Shown piece by piece: positions 8,474-16,454 of a DNA stretch of 64,000 nucleotides. The stretch comes from Ilyomonas sp965214235 (lineage in GTDB: Bacteria > Bacteroidota > Bacteroidia > Chitinophagales > Chitinophagaceae): positions 1,984,001 through 2,048,000 of the forward strand of contig CBDCBH010000003.1 in the NCBI GenBank assembly GCA_965214235.1. The letters are read 5' to 3'. Each line of letters opens with the position of its first letter. Within the stretch, counting starts at the first letter, position 1. The position numbers were made by a program, and so were the translations under genes. The notes under the pieces were generated by a model that saw nothing but the letters and a program-made list of their open reading frames with translations, did not search any database and had not been told where the DNA came from.

Positions 8474-9790
8474 ATGAAAAAAAATTTGAAATTTTTAGTG
8501 ATTTCTTTAGTGGTTATGTGTGTTGCCTGCACTTGCCGAAAGCAAAGTTCAGGAAGAACTGCGCCTCCTCCTGTTGTACAAGATTCTTCATTGGTAAATC
8601 TTTCTCACCTCAATCATTTATACACACCGGTAACCTTTCCCGACGGCACATCCGCCGCAGGTGTTTATATTTATGCCAATGCGCCAAACTATACTTTGGT
8701 GGACGCTACTGGCGAAGGCTTTACTTGTGTTGACGATGTTTCAAGAGCGGTATTGGTTTACATCCGCAGCAGTCAGTTTTCTACCGATACCTCTATCCAA
8801 AATAAAACATACAATTTAATTCGGTTCATCATAGAAATGCAATCGCCCAATGGTTATTTCTATAATTTTTTGCAAACCAACGGGCAAATCAATACGGCTG
8901 GCAACACAAGCATCAATAACGCTGGATGGTGGTCGTGGCGCGCGTTGCAGGCTTTAACGGAAGCGTTACCATTGTTAAAAACAATGAATTCTCAATTGGC
9001 AAGCGGAGCAAATAGCGCAATCAACAAAGTAATCGCTGCTTTAAAAACAGACCAGGTAAACCTGCCTCAAACCACTACAACAGTAAATGGCATTACGGTA
9101 CCGCAATGGCTGCCTGCAGGCAGCGGCACCGACCAGGCAGCCACCTTGCTTCTTGGTTTGATTCCTTACTGCACATTGAACAACGATACAGTGATGAATG
9201 CCTACGTTAAAAAATTAGCTGATGGTATTGCGTTGATGCAGGTAGGCGATAGCTCTCATTTTCCATATAGCTGCATTCTTAGCTGGCAAAACACATGGCA
9301 TGGCTATGGTGCCGACCAGCCTTATGCGTTATTAAAAGCCGGTAAGTTTTTAAACGATACCTCTTATACTTCGAAAGCGTTGGCAGAAATCAATAACTTT
9401 TTTTCATGGTTGTTGAGCAATGGAATGCAATCTTCATTTATTGTTTCGGCAAGCAATGGCACGGTACAGCTTGTTAGCGAAATCACTTACGACCAAATTG
9501 CTTACGGCATAAGACCCTTGGTATTTGCCGCCGCCGAAGCTTATACGGAAACCAACAACGCAAAATATGCAGATATAGCCGGGCATTTAGCTGCCTGGTT
9601 CTTAGGCAATAATGCAGCAGGCGCAGCTATGTATTCGGTATTAAACGGCATTGGTTACGACGGGCTTTCATCACCCACAAGTATCAATCAAAATTCAGGT
9701 GCCGAATCTACCATCGAAGCGTTGCTAACAATGGAAAAAATTGAATCATCTACCCAATTAAAAGCGGCATTGAATAAATATAAAAGATGA
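8474..9790 (+). CDS. Secreted lipoprotein, possible (alpha/alpha)-toroid glycosidase
   Basis: A 438-residue exported protein. The N-terminus is a signal with cysteines at 16, 19 and 21; Cys19 is the likeliest lipid site, though the lipobox is imperfect. The mature part is rich in paired helices with aromatic turns: GEGFTCVDDVSRAVLVYIR, NNAGWWSWRALQALTEALP, YGADQPYALLKAGKF and YDQIAYGIRPLVFAAAEAY. This repeating pattern resembles six-hairpin (alpha/alpha) glycosidases, and the acidic CVDDVSRA segment could be part of an active site. I cannot name a family. It lies 3 bp after one GH130 gene and overlaps the next by 4 bp, so it probably trims or binds the oligosaccharide outside the cell before import. 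Confidence 0.6.
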   Translation: MKKNLKFLVISLVVMCVACTCRKQSSGRTAPPPVVQDSSLVNLSHLNHLYTPVTFPDGTSAAGVYIYANAPNYTLVDATGEGFTCVDDVSRAVLVYIRSSQFSTDTSIQNKTYNLIRFIIEMQSPNGYFYNFLQTNGQINTAGNTSINNAGWWSWRALQALTEALPLLKTMNSQLASGANSAINKVIAALKTDQVNLPQTTTTVNGITVPQWLPAGSGTDQAATLLLGLIPYCTLNNDTVMNAYVKKLADGIALMQVGDSSHFPYSCILSWQNTWHGYGADQPYALLKAGKFLNDTSYTSKALAEINNFFSWLLSNGMQSSFIVSASNGTVQLVSEITYDQIAYGIRPLVFAAAEAYTETNNAKYADIAGHLAAWFLGNNAAGAAMYSVLNGIGYDGLSSPTSINQNSGAESTIEALLTMEKIESSTQLKAALNKYKR

Positions 9791-10935
9791 GCAAAACAAA
9801 AGATTATATAACATCAGACATTCTCATTTTTAAGCCGGATAATGTTGACTTATCGCAATCGCCTTTGCGGCAAGGTTTGAATCAGCCAACCTTTGTATTG
9901 GGTGCATTTAACCCAGGTTTATGCAGGCTGCCGAATGGCAATTTGTTATTGATGGTTCGTGTGGCCGAAGCCTTGGTAAATGCAGTGTTTGATAACAAAG
10001 TACATTGTATAAGATGGGATAAAAACAAAGGCTTTTCTGCCGAAGGATGGGAGCTTTCGGAGGTTGAAATGAACGATCCGCGTAAGTTCAGGATCAAGGC
10101 GTACCCGTTTCCTGTTTATGCACTTACTTCCTTATCGTGGTTATTGCCGGTTGAATTAAATGAAAACGGAAGCGAAATAAAATACATTCATTACAACAAA
10201 GCCATTGTTCCGCAATATAGCAGCCAGGAATACGGCATTGAAGACGCAAGGATTTCGAAGATTGATGGCAGCTACTACATGACTACCTGTTGCGTTAGTT
10301 CCGAACGTCATTCTACAATGTTATATCGTTCTAATGATGGATTAAATTATACTTCTTTGGGCATTGTGCTCGATCATCAAAACAAAGACATGTTGTTGTT
10401 TGAAGGCACCATTAACCAACAATATTATGCACTAACGCGGCCTTTGGGTGAATGTTATTTCGCATCATCTCAAACCAGTCCTTATCATCCGGGTGCGGCC
10501 ATTCACCTGGCTTCATCGCCCGACTTGTTACACTGGAAACCCAATAACAGCGCGCTTTTGCGGGCAAGGCGCTCTTCGCCATCCAATGTAAAAATAGGTG
10601 GCGGTACGCCGCCGATTCTAACGCCGGAAGGCTGGTTGTTGCTGTATCATGGTGTTGAAAACAACAAAAGTGTGGGTTGCTACCGAACCTTTTGGGCTTT
10701 GCTGAATGAGCAAAATCCTTCCGTTATAAAACATCTGTCAGATGAGATTCCGTTGCTTCAATCGTCGCCCAAACTAACGGAAGAAATAAAGCACCAGGTG
10801 TATTTGAATGATGTTGTTTTTACAACCGGTATTGCTGAATACAACCATCAATATATCATTGCTTCGGGTGAAGCCGATCTTGCCTGTCGCATTACGGTGA
10901 TTGATAAAAATTATTTTACAAATGCGTTTCAATAA
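9787..10935 (+). CDS. Second glycoside hydrolase family 130 protein
   Basis: A 382-residue GH130 protein of the shorter, more typical length. It overlaps the preceding gene by 4 bp (ATGA). Propeller features in order: GAFNPGLCRLPNGNLLLMVRV near residue 40, YGIEDARISKIDGSYYMTTC near 150 (the family ED-x-R motif), then DMLLFEGTINQQYYALTRP, and VKIGGGTPPILTPEGWLLLYHGVE near 280 (GxG-P-P and HGV motifs). These line the active site that binds mannose and phosphate or water. With no signal peptide it is cytoplasmic and probably works on the sugar imported by the ABC system. Phosphorylase versus hydrolase activity cannot be decided by reading alone. Confidence 0.9.
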   Translation: MSKTKDYITSDILIFKPDNVDLSQSPLRQGLNQPTFVLGAFNPGLCRLPNGNLLLMVRVAEALVNAVFDNKVHCIRWDKNKGFSAEGWELSEVEMNDPRKFRIKAYPFPVYALTSLSWLLPVELNENGSEIKYIHYNKAIVPQYSSQEYGIEDARISKIDGSYYMTTCCVSSERHSTMLYRSNDGLNYTSLGIVLDHQNKDMLLFEGTINQQYYALTRPLGECYFASSQTSPYHPGAAIHLASSPDLLHWKPNNSALLRARRSSPSNVKIGGGTPPILTPEGWLLLYHGVENNKSVGCYRTFWALLNEQNPSVIKHLSDEIPLLQSSPKLTEEIKHQVYLNDVVFTTGIAEYNHQYIIASGEADLACRITVIDKNYFTNAFQ

Positions 10936-10942
10936 ACACGAT

Positions 10943-11034
10943 TTGAACCACAAAGAAGGGAAGAACACAAAGGTTCGTAAAGAGCCAAAAAAATACTTTG
11001 TATAACTTCTTTTCTTTGGCACTTTGTGGTTCAA
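10943..11034. repeat. Inverted repeat between GH130 and ATPase genes
   Basis: TTGAACCACAAAG at 10943-10955 is exactly repeated in reverse complement at 11022-11034, with 66 nt between that are A-rich on the left and T-rich on the right. It may act as a weak terminator or RNA processing signal, or be a remnant of an intergenic repeat. It interrupts the otherwise tight operon. Confidence 0.6.
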
Positions 11035-11081
11035 TATAAAGTAAACAGCTTTTGACAACTACATTTTAATACAATGTTTTT

Positions 11082-12194
11082 ATGGCAGAACTCACATTGC
11101 AAAACATATCGAAAACGTACAAACCTGAAGGAAAAGAAAGGGGCAAAAAAAATGCGGTTGACAACATTTCTTTTGTAGTGAAGGATAAAGAATTTATGGT
11201 GATTGTCGGACCTTCCGGCTGCGGTAAATCTACTTTGTTGCGAATGATTGCGGGACTGGAAGAAATTAGTGAAGGAACGCTTGCCATAGACGGAAAACGA
11301 ATGAATGAATTAAGCCCGCGCGAACGCGATATTGCTATGGTGTTTCAAAATTATGCTTTGTACCCGCACATGACCGTTTACGATAACATGGCTTTTGGCT
11401 TGCGTCTTAAAAATTACAGCAAAACCGAAATTAAAGAACGGGTGATGCAAACCGCCGAACTGTTAGAGATTACCGATGAATTGCAACGCAAACCCAAAAC
11501 CTTGTCCGGCGGCCAGCGGCAAAGAGTTGCCATTGGCAGAGCCATCATAAGGCGACCGAAAATTTTTTTGTTTGATGAACCATTAAGCAACTTGGATGCA
11601 AAGCTGAGAACACAGATGCGCATTGAGTTGCAGAAGCTACACCGCGAGATAAACGCTACCATGATTTATGTAACCCACGACCAAACGGAAGCCATGACGC
11701 TGGGCCAGCGCATTGCTGTATTAAACAGGGGCAGACTCATGCAGTTGGATACGCCGCTTCATTTATACAACCATCCGGCAAACAAATTTGTGGCAGGTTT
11801 TATTGGTTCACCAACTATGAATTTTATAAGGGGAAAATTGATAAAAAAAGAAGATGATTATCTGCTCCAGGTTGATACAAACTTTTTTATTTTGTTAGGA
11901 AGCCGGATTCCTGCAATGCTTGAAAATAAGATAGGAGAGACGATTGAAATTGGCATCCGGCCCGAAAATATTTCCGTTTCATCATCGGAAATCAACGATA
12001 GTTTTCGGGTAGAAGTGCTGGCGTATGAAAACATGGGAAACGAGCAGCTTCTTTATTTATCGTGCAAAAATCACCAACTTATTGTACGAAAACAAACCTA
12101 CGATGATGTAACTATTGGAATGACATTGTTTGCAACATTTGCAAACGATGCCATTTTGTTTTTTGATGTTGATAACGGTGAAGTTATCAATTAA
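11082..12194 (+). CDS. ABC transporter ATP-binding protein, MalK/UgpC type
   Basis: A 370-residue ATPase of the sugar-importer class. Walker A GPSGCGKST is at residues 43-51; the Q-loop is VFQNYALYPHMTV; the signature is LSGGQRQRVAIGRA; Walker B is IFLFDEPLSNLDAKLR; and the switch His is in YVTHDQTEAM. After residue about 235 comes the MalK-type regulatory domain with TOBE features (GFIGSPTMNF, IEIGIRPENIS). The A-loop region carries a short Lys/Glu/Gly-rich insertion (KPEGKERGKK). It is the only ATPase in the locus, so it should energise the permeases at 5172-6903. It is separated from the GH130 genes by 146 bp holding an inverted repeat, so it may have its own promoter. Confidence 0.93.
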   Translation: MAELTLQNISKTYKPEGKERGKKNAVDNISFVVKDKEFMVIVGPSGCGKSTLLRMIAGLEEISEGTLAIDGKRMNELSPRERDIAMVFQNYALYPHMTVYDNMAFGLRLKNYSKTEIKERVMQTAELLEITDELQRKPKTLSGGQRQRVAIGRAIIRRPKIFLFDEPLSNLDAKLRTQMRIELQKLHREINATMIYVTHDQTEAMTLGQRIAVLNRGRLMQLDTPLHLYNHPANKFVAGFIGSPTMNFIRGKLIKKEDDYLLQVDTNFFILLGSRIPAMLENKIGETIEIGIRPENISVSSSEINDSFRVEVLAYENMGNEQLLYLSCKNHQLIVRKQTYDDVTIGMTLFATFANDAILFFDVDNGEVIN

Positions 12195-12351
12195 CCCTTT
12201 TTATCTGCCCATTCCATTCTGCATGAAGTTTACAAGAAAATCATTGTAACAAATGCAATGTTGCCTCACAAACAATAAAAAATTAAGTCTGTGCTTTCGC
12301 TTAAACCTTGCAGAACAATTACTGTCTTTCTGTGAATTGAATCCATCTTTT

Positions 12352-13377
12352 ATGAAAAAAGCAATTTCTATTTTAATTGCGTGTTTTACTTTGTTAAGTT
12401 TTGGTCAGAATGCGCAGGCACAGTTGAGCATTGGTGTTTCTATTAGTGCCAATATAGCTCCTCCTCCGCTGCCTGTTTATAGGCAACCCCTCATTCCTGC
12501 AGATGGTTACCTTTGGGCTCCCGGCTATTGGGCTTACGATAATGTAGATGGCTATTACTGGGTACCCGGCGTTTGGGTGCGACCTCCTCAATTCGGGTTC
12601 TTGTGGACACCCGCTTATTGGGGATTTGTAAATGGTGCATATGGTTTCCATGGGGGTTACTGGGGACCGCACGTAGGCTTTTATGGCGGCATCAATTACG
12701 GTTTTGGTTATGGTGGCATTGGTTATGGCGGCGGCGTTTGGGCTGGCAATGCGTTCCGGTACAATACGGCAGTATCCAATGTAAACACGACCATTGTACA
12801 CAATACCTACATTAATAAAACGGTTATTAATAACAACACTACTGTTAACAATAACGTCAGCTATAACGGACAGGGGGGCGTAACTGCCACTCCAACTGCT
12901 GAAGAAAGAACGGCTATGAATGAGCAGCATATTCAGCCTACCACAGAGCAGTTGAGTCATCAAGCAACGGCAGGCAAAAACCGCAATCAGTTTGCTTCTG
13001 TTAATCATGGTGCACCTGCAACTACTGCAATGGATAAAGTGCATGGCAGAAGTTTTAACCAGCAGGGAAGAATAGCCAACGGCATCTCATCGGGCAGGCT
13101 CACTGCCGGAGAAACAAAAAACCTCGAAAATCGCGAAGCGAATACCAACAATGAAGCGCGTACAGATAAAGCGGCCAATGGCGGACATCTTTCAAATAAT
13201 CAGCAAAACCAAATCAACCAGCAGCAAAACAAAACAAGCAGAGCCATTTATAACGATAAACACAATGCCGCCAATGCTCATTATGGTAACAACAGAGAAG
13301 TGCAAGGACGAGGAAATGGCGTAAAAACAAACGGGCAACAACCAAGAGAAAATAATGGAAAACACCGGGACAGATAA
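12352..13377 (+). CDS. YXWGXW repeat-containing secreted protein
   Basis: A 341-residue exported protein, started at the ATG at 12352 because the signal peptide (MKKAISILIACF...NAQAQ) begins there; the longer frame from 12253 has no signal. After cleavage come several YXWGXW-type repeats: GYLWAPGYWAYD, GYYWVPGVWV, GFLWTPAYWGF and GGYWGPHVGFYGG, about residues 40-110, followed by a Gly/Tyr-rich stretch. The C-terminal half is low-complexity, rich in Asn, Gln, Thr and Lys. These repeats are common in envelope proteins, usually with unknown function. A terminator follows. Expression control is not visible. A broken relative with the same repeat lies at 23145. Confidence 0.8.
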   Translation: MKKAISILIACFTLLSFGQNAQAQLSIGVSISANIAPPPLPVYRQPLIPADGYLWAPGYWAYDNVDGYYWVPGVWVRPPQFGFLWTPAYWGFVNGAYGFHGGYWGPHVGFYGGINYGFGYGGIGYGGGVWAGNAFRYNTAVSNVNTTIVHNTYINKTVINNNTTVNNNVSYNGQGGVTATPTAEERTAMNEQHIQPTTEQLSHQATAGKNRNQFASVNHGAPATTAMDKVHGRSFNQQGRIANGISSGRLTAGETKNLENREANTNNEARTDKAANGGHLSNNQQNQINQQQNKTSRAIYNDKHNAANAHYGNNREVQGRGNGVKTNGQQPRENNGKHRDR

Positions 13378-13404
13378 CATTCTTTATTCAACATAAATCA
13401 ACCG

Positions 13405-13440
13405 AACCTGTCAGGTCATTGAACCTGGCAGGTTTTGTTT
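13405..13440 (+). terminator. Rho-independent terminator
   Basis: AACCTGTCAGGT (13405-13416) pairs with ACCTGGCAGGTT (13423-13434) with one mismatch, followed by TTGTTTT. It ends the YXWGXW gene and overlaps the stop of the EamA remnant on the other strand. Confidence 0.75.
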
Positions 13441-13664
13441 TACTGTATTTTTAAACACCACACTTTTAACTTGCTTTTTTGCCCTAAATACAAACCCAGT
13501 ATCACTAAAGCCGTTCCAACATAAGTGTAGCTGGTTAATGGCTCATGCAGTAAAATGGCTGCAAATAAAAATCCGAACAGGGGGCATAAAAACAGCCACA
13601 GAGCGGCTTTCACCGCATCTACTTTTAAAAGGTACAGCCACAGTTGAACCGAAATAATAGAAAC
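13440..13664 (-). pseudogene. EamA/DMT transporter, C-terminal remnant
   Basis: Read on the minus strand, about 13664 down to the TAA at 13440-13442 translates to some 74 residues resembling the last two or three helices of an EamA (drug/metabolite) transporter: SIISVQLWLYLLKVDAVKAA, then LFLCPLFGFLFAAILLHEPL, then YTYVGTALVILGLYLGQKSK. The HEPLT-x(n)-G-x-ALVI-GLYL pattern is characteristic. There is no start codon and no N-terminal eight helices. The homology stops at a run of nine C residues that marks the edge of a REP-like/RAYT insertion, so the rest of the gene was probably lost or displaced by that event. Confidence 0.75.
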
Positions 13665-13675
13665 AAACCCCCCCC

Positions 13676-13781
13676 TTCTGGCGCAAGCGTCCCGCTTGTG
13701 ACAATTATATCTTCAAGCGTCCGCTATTATTCAGTTTTTGGAGGTGTCAGTTTTTCGAGGTGTTAGCGCAGCGCACCTCGA
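13676..13781. repeat. REP-like palindromes upstream of RAYT
   Basis: Two short palindromes lie here: CAAGCG-TCC-CGCTTG (13684-13698), with a partial second copy (CAAGCGTCCGC) near 13714, and TCGAGGTG (13755-13762) paired with CACCTCGA (13774-13781) around a GC-rich loop. Short hairpins like these beside a RAYT gene are the usual cognate REP sequences of such transposases. Confidence 0.6.
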
Positions 13782-13789
13782 AGTATAAA

Positions 13790-14201
13790 ATGAAGCCGGT
13801 TTTAAACCCGCTTTTTGAATCCGAAAAAATCCATCTTGTTCGTATGGCATACCCATATTATATTTCAAATCAGGGCGCTGTTCATTTTATAACCTGTACG
13901 GTTGTAAATTGGGTGGATGTATTTACCAGAAAAGCAGATACCAAAATAGTAAAAGAAAGCCTGAACGATTGTATAAATAACAAAAGGCGTATTGTGTATG
14001 GATATGTAAGTACGAGTAACCATGTTCATTTGCTTGTCAGGCAGGTAAAATAATTTGCCTGATGTGCTGCGCAATTTTAAAAAGTTTACTTATCAGCACA
14101 TTATCTATACTATTCAGGGCAACGATAAAAAGGGCAGAAAAAAGTGGATGCTGTGTTATTTACACAGGAAAAGGAAATGGAAGCTAAAGCCTGATCCATA
14201 A
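13790..14201 (+). pseudogene. REP-associated tyrosine transposase (RAYT), frameshifted and truncated
   Basis: The region encodes a Y1 transposase of the IS200-like RAYT group. The first part, from Met at 13790 or 13844 to the TAA at 14051, reads HFITCTVVNWVDVFTRK and STSNHVHLLVRQ; the HVH is the metal-binding HUH motif. From 14052 the frame +1 continues as NLPDVLRNFKKFTYQHII and KKWMLCYLHR, the usual next part of these proteins, and stops at 14199. So one indel near 14047-14052 breaks the gene, and the C-terminal part after the catalytic Tyr region is missing as well. It is therefore probably inactive. It adjoins REP-like palindromes and an EamA remnant. Confidence 0.8.
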
Positions 14202-14291
14202 TGTGAAAACCGGTTGCTTTTATTTCTTTACTAAAATTCTAAAATAGATGAATTTTACAAAGCATTCATATATAACAAGCGAAGTTAATAT

Positions 14292-14366
14292 TGGTGGTCT
14301 TGTCAGGAATCGAACCTGAATCAAAGGCTTCGGAGACCCTTATACTATCCATTGTACTACAAGACC
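14292..14366 (-). tRNA. tRNA-Arg (anticodon CCG)
   Basis: On the minus strand the sequence folds as a tRNA: acceptor GGTCTTG/CAAGACC, D-stem GTAC/GTAT, anticodon arm AGGGT-CTCCGAA-GCCTT (two wobble pairs), T-arm TCAGG-TTCGATT-CCTGA, discriminator A, and an encoded CCA end. The loop CT-CCG-AA gives anticodon CCG, which reads CGG Arg codons. Length is 72 nt plus CCA. Confidence 0.9.
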
Positions 14367-14409
14367 AAAATTGGGCAAATGTAAACAGCAAACTATTGTT
14401 TATAACAAA

Positions 14410-14892
14410 CTATTTGTTCTTTTCAATTAATACAGTTGCGTATGCCATTACGCCTTCTTCTCTGCCCACAAAACCAAGCCCTTCGGTAGTAGTAGCTTTT
14501 ATAGAAATACAATCTTCCTCAACCTGTATGATGCTGGCAATGGTTTGCTGCATTTGGGTTATATACGGTTTTATTTTGGGCGATTGTAAACAAAGCATAC
14601 AATCAACATTAATAACAGAATATTGGTTTTCTTTTATTAAAGAAACCGTGCGTTGCAGCAAAATTTTACTATCGATATTTTTAAATTCCTGCGAAGTATC
14701 GGGAAAGTGCGTGCCGATATCGCCTAAGCAAGCCGCGCCCAATAAACCATCACAAATAGCATGAAGCAACACATCGGCATCACTGTGCCCCAGTGCGCCT
14801 TTCGTGTGCGCAATTAAAATGCCGCCAAGCCACAACTCTCTGCCTTCAATCAAACGATGAAAATCTATACCTTGGCCAACCCGTATGTTCAT
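14410..14892 (-). CDS. ispF: 2-C-methyl-D-erythritol 2,4-cyclodiphosphate synthase
   Basis: A 160-residue IspF, which cyclises CDP-ME 2-phosphate with release of CMP in the MEP isoprenoid pathway. It has the standard start IRVGQGIDFHRL (metal-binding Asp and His of D-x-H), the GALGHSDADVLLHAICDGLLG signature, GDIGTHFPDT, and the C-terminal ATTTEGLGFVGREEGVMAYA. Length is as expected. It lies 62 bp behind porV on the same strand, with a short GC-rich inverted repeat (GCGAAGG...CCTTCGC) between, so it may be read from porV or independently. Confidence 0.96.
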   Translation of the reverse strand: MNIRVGQGIDFHRLIEGRELWLGGILIAHTKGALGHSDADVLLHAICDGLLGAACLGDIGTHFPDTSQEFKNIDSKILLQRTVSLIKENQYSVINVDCMLCLQSPKIKPYITQMQQTIASIIQVEEDCISIKATTTEGLGFVGREEGVMAYATVLIEKNK

Positions 14893-14911
14893 TTATAAAA
14901 AATAAAAAAGC

Positions 14912-14932
14912 GAAGGTTGCTGCGCCTTCGCT
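14912..14932 (-). terminator. Short hairpin between porV and ispF
   Basis: GCGAAGG (14912-14918) and CCTTCGC (14925-14931) are reverse complements with a 6-nt loop, flanked by an A-rich stretch on the left that reads as a T-run on the minus strand. This fits a terminator for porV, upstream of ispF. Confidence 0.65.
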
Positions 14933-14954
14933 CTGTGTAAAAATATTGATAGAA

Positions 14955-16133
14955 TTATTGTGCTGTTGTTTCGTTGGTGCCGTTAGTCTCGTTATCCAAA
15001 TCGAACGATAAACTAAAGCGCAAGGTGTTGGAAAGCGGGTTGCGCGTAACACCATTTCCTGAAGGAACGAGATACGAAAAATTAAAACCAAACACGTTAT
15101 ATTTTATGCCAACACCTACTGTAAAATATTTACGGTTGCCGCCTTCTTTAGTTTCCCAATAATAACCTGCGCGTGCAGAAAACTGGTTGTTATACCAATA
15201 TTCGGCTCCCAATTGTATAGCATACACATTATTGTTGAATGATTTGAACCAGCTTTCAAAAATACCGGTGTTGCGGTATGCATCTAATTTTGCCTGATCG
15301 GCAGGGGTTAAATTACCTGTACTATCAGTATTTAAAGTAGGTACAGCCGGTACAAGCAGGTGGTTAACATCAGCAGCAATGGTTATCTTACTATCCTGGT
15401 CTATCACACCTGTATATGCTGCACCAATGCCTGCGTTGGCAGGAATAAAATCTTTATTTTGAGCATCGTTGGTATAACCAATTTTAGAACCCAGATTAGA
15501 AAATACAAGCCCCCAGGTAAAGCCTTGCCCTTCTGCATTAAGTCCGTTGTTATATAACGATAAGTCGCCGGCTACCGCATTACCGGCTTTATAAACGGTG
15601 CCGTTACCGCCAACATCACCTTTTGCCAGTGCAGAATTGATATAGCGTAATGCCACCCCTAGTGATAATTTTCCAGACAGCTTGCGGGTGTAACCGAAAT
15701 CTATTCCAAACTCACGAGGTCTGCCCTGTCCTAAGCTGTTTCCATTTTGATCGGTAAACTGAATATCACCTAAATTAAAATAACGCACGCCCACAGCAAT
15801 TGCCTGGTTTTCATCAATTTTATGATAGCCGCCTAAAGTAGCTAAATACACATCCGAAGCAATATCTTTCAGCCAGGGCGTGTAAGTAACCGATGCCTGC
15901 GTGTTGCTGGTGGCAAACGGTATTTTAGCAAGATTGGAAAAGCCTGAATTGGCATCGGGTGAAGTGGCAATGCCAACATCGCCCATTCCGCCGGTTCTGG
16001 CATCGGGCGAAATGCGCAAAAAAGGAACCGCAGTGGTAACAATATTAATGGGGGCGGTGCTTTGCGCACTCGCGTTAACGCACATAAAAAAAATAGCAGC
16101 ACCAACAGCAGTCAGTAGTTTTGTAAGTTTCAT
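14955..16133 (-). CDS. porV: Type IX secretion system outer-membrane protein PorV
   Basis: A 392-residue outer-membrane beta-barrel of the FadL-like fold that carries type IX secretion cargo to the PorU sortase at the cell surface. The signal peptide (MKLTKLLTAVGAAIFFMCVNASAQ) is followed by the diagnostic PorV start: FLRISPDARTGGMGDVGIATSPD. Later features are ALRYINSALAKGDV, GAEYWYNNQFSARAGYYWE and the barrel end NTLRFSLSFD. It lies divergent from gldJ, another gene needed for type IX secretion and gliding. No porU is seen in the window, although it is often a neighbour. Assignment is strong from the N-terminal motif and context. Confidence 0.92.
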   Translation of the reverse strand: MKLTKLLTAVGAAIFFMCVNASAQSTAPINIVTTAVPFLRISPDARTGGMGDVGIATSPDANSGFSNLAKIPFATSNTQASVTYTPWLKDIASDVYLATLGGYHKIDENQAIAVGVRYFNLGDIQFTDQNGNSLGQGRPREFGIDFGYTRKLSGKLSLGVALRYINSALAKGDVGGNGTVYKAGNAVAGDLSLYNNGLNAEGQGFTWGLVFSNLGSKIGYTNDAQNKDFIPANAGIGAAYTGVIDQDSKITIAADVNHLLVPAVPTLNTDSTGNLTPADQAKLDAYRNTGIFESWFKSFNNNVYAIQLGAEYWYNNQFSARAGYYWETKEGGNRKYFTVGVGIKYNVFGFNFSYLVPSGNGVTRNPLSNTLRFSLSFDLDNETNGTNETTAQ

Positions 16134-16454
16134 TCAACAGTTTTTAAATAACAATAAACGATTGCCCCAGAGAAAAATTATAACCGCACAGTTTATGTTT
16201 TCAGGGGCGAATTTGCGTAGATGTTTTTTCGATAATTAAAACTTAAAAATAATAAGAGGTTAGCTCGATATTCTCGCAAAGATGTAGGTTTTGCGCTATA
16301 CTACAAACTTTCAGCAAAACGTTTTTATTTCTTCTAATTTCTTTTTAATGGATATTAAAGCGATGTATCCATAATAATTTCTATTTTCGCCAATACTAAT
16401 TGCAATAAAACGGCAGCAAAACCGTTTCACTAAAAGGATAAAACTTTTTGATTC
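16134..16454. other. Divergent porV-gldJ intergenic region
   Basis: This 321-bp AT-rich gap must contain promoters for both porV and gldJ. A TATTTTCG near 16382-16389 is one base from the Bacteroidota -7 consensus TAnnTTTG and lies about 65 bp before gldJ, but I see no good TTTG -33 element with it. No ORF or strong hairpin was found. Confidence 0.35.

Noticed and set aside
12394..13044. A 216-residue minus-strand frame opposite the YXWGXW gene.
   Set aside because: The plus-strand gene has a signal peptide and recognisable repeats; the minus frame is Arg/Ile/Cys-rich without features, typical of an antisense shadow.
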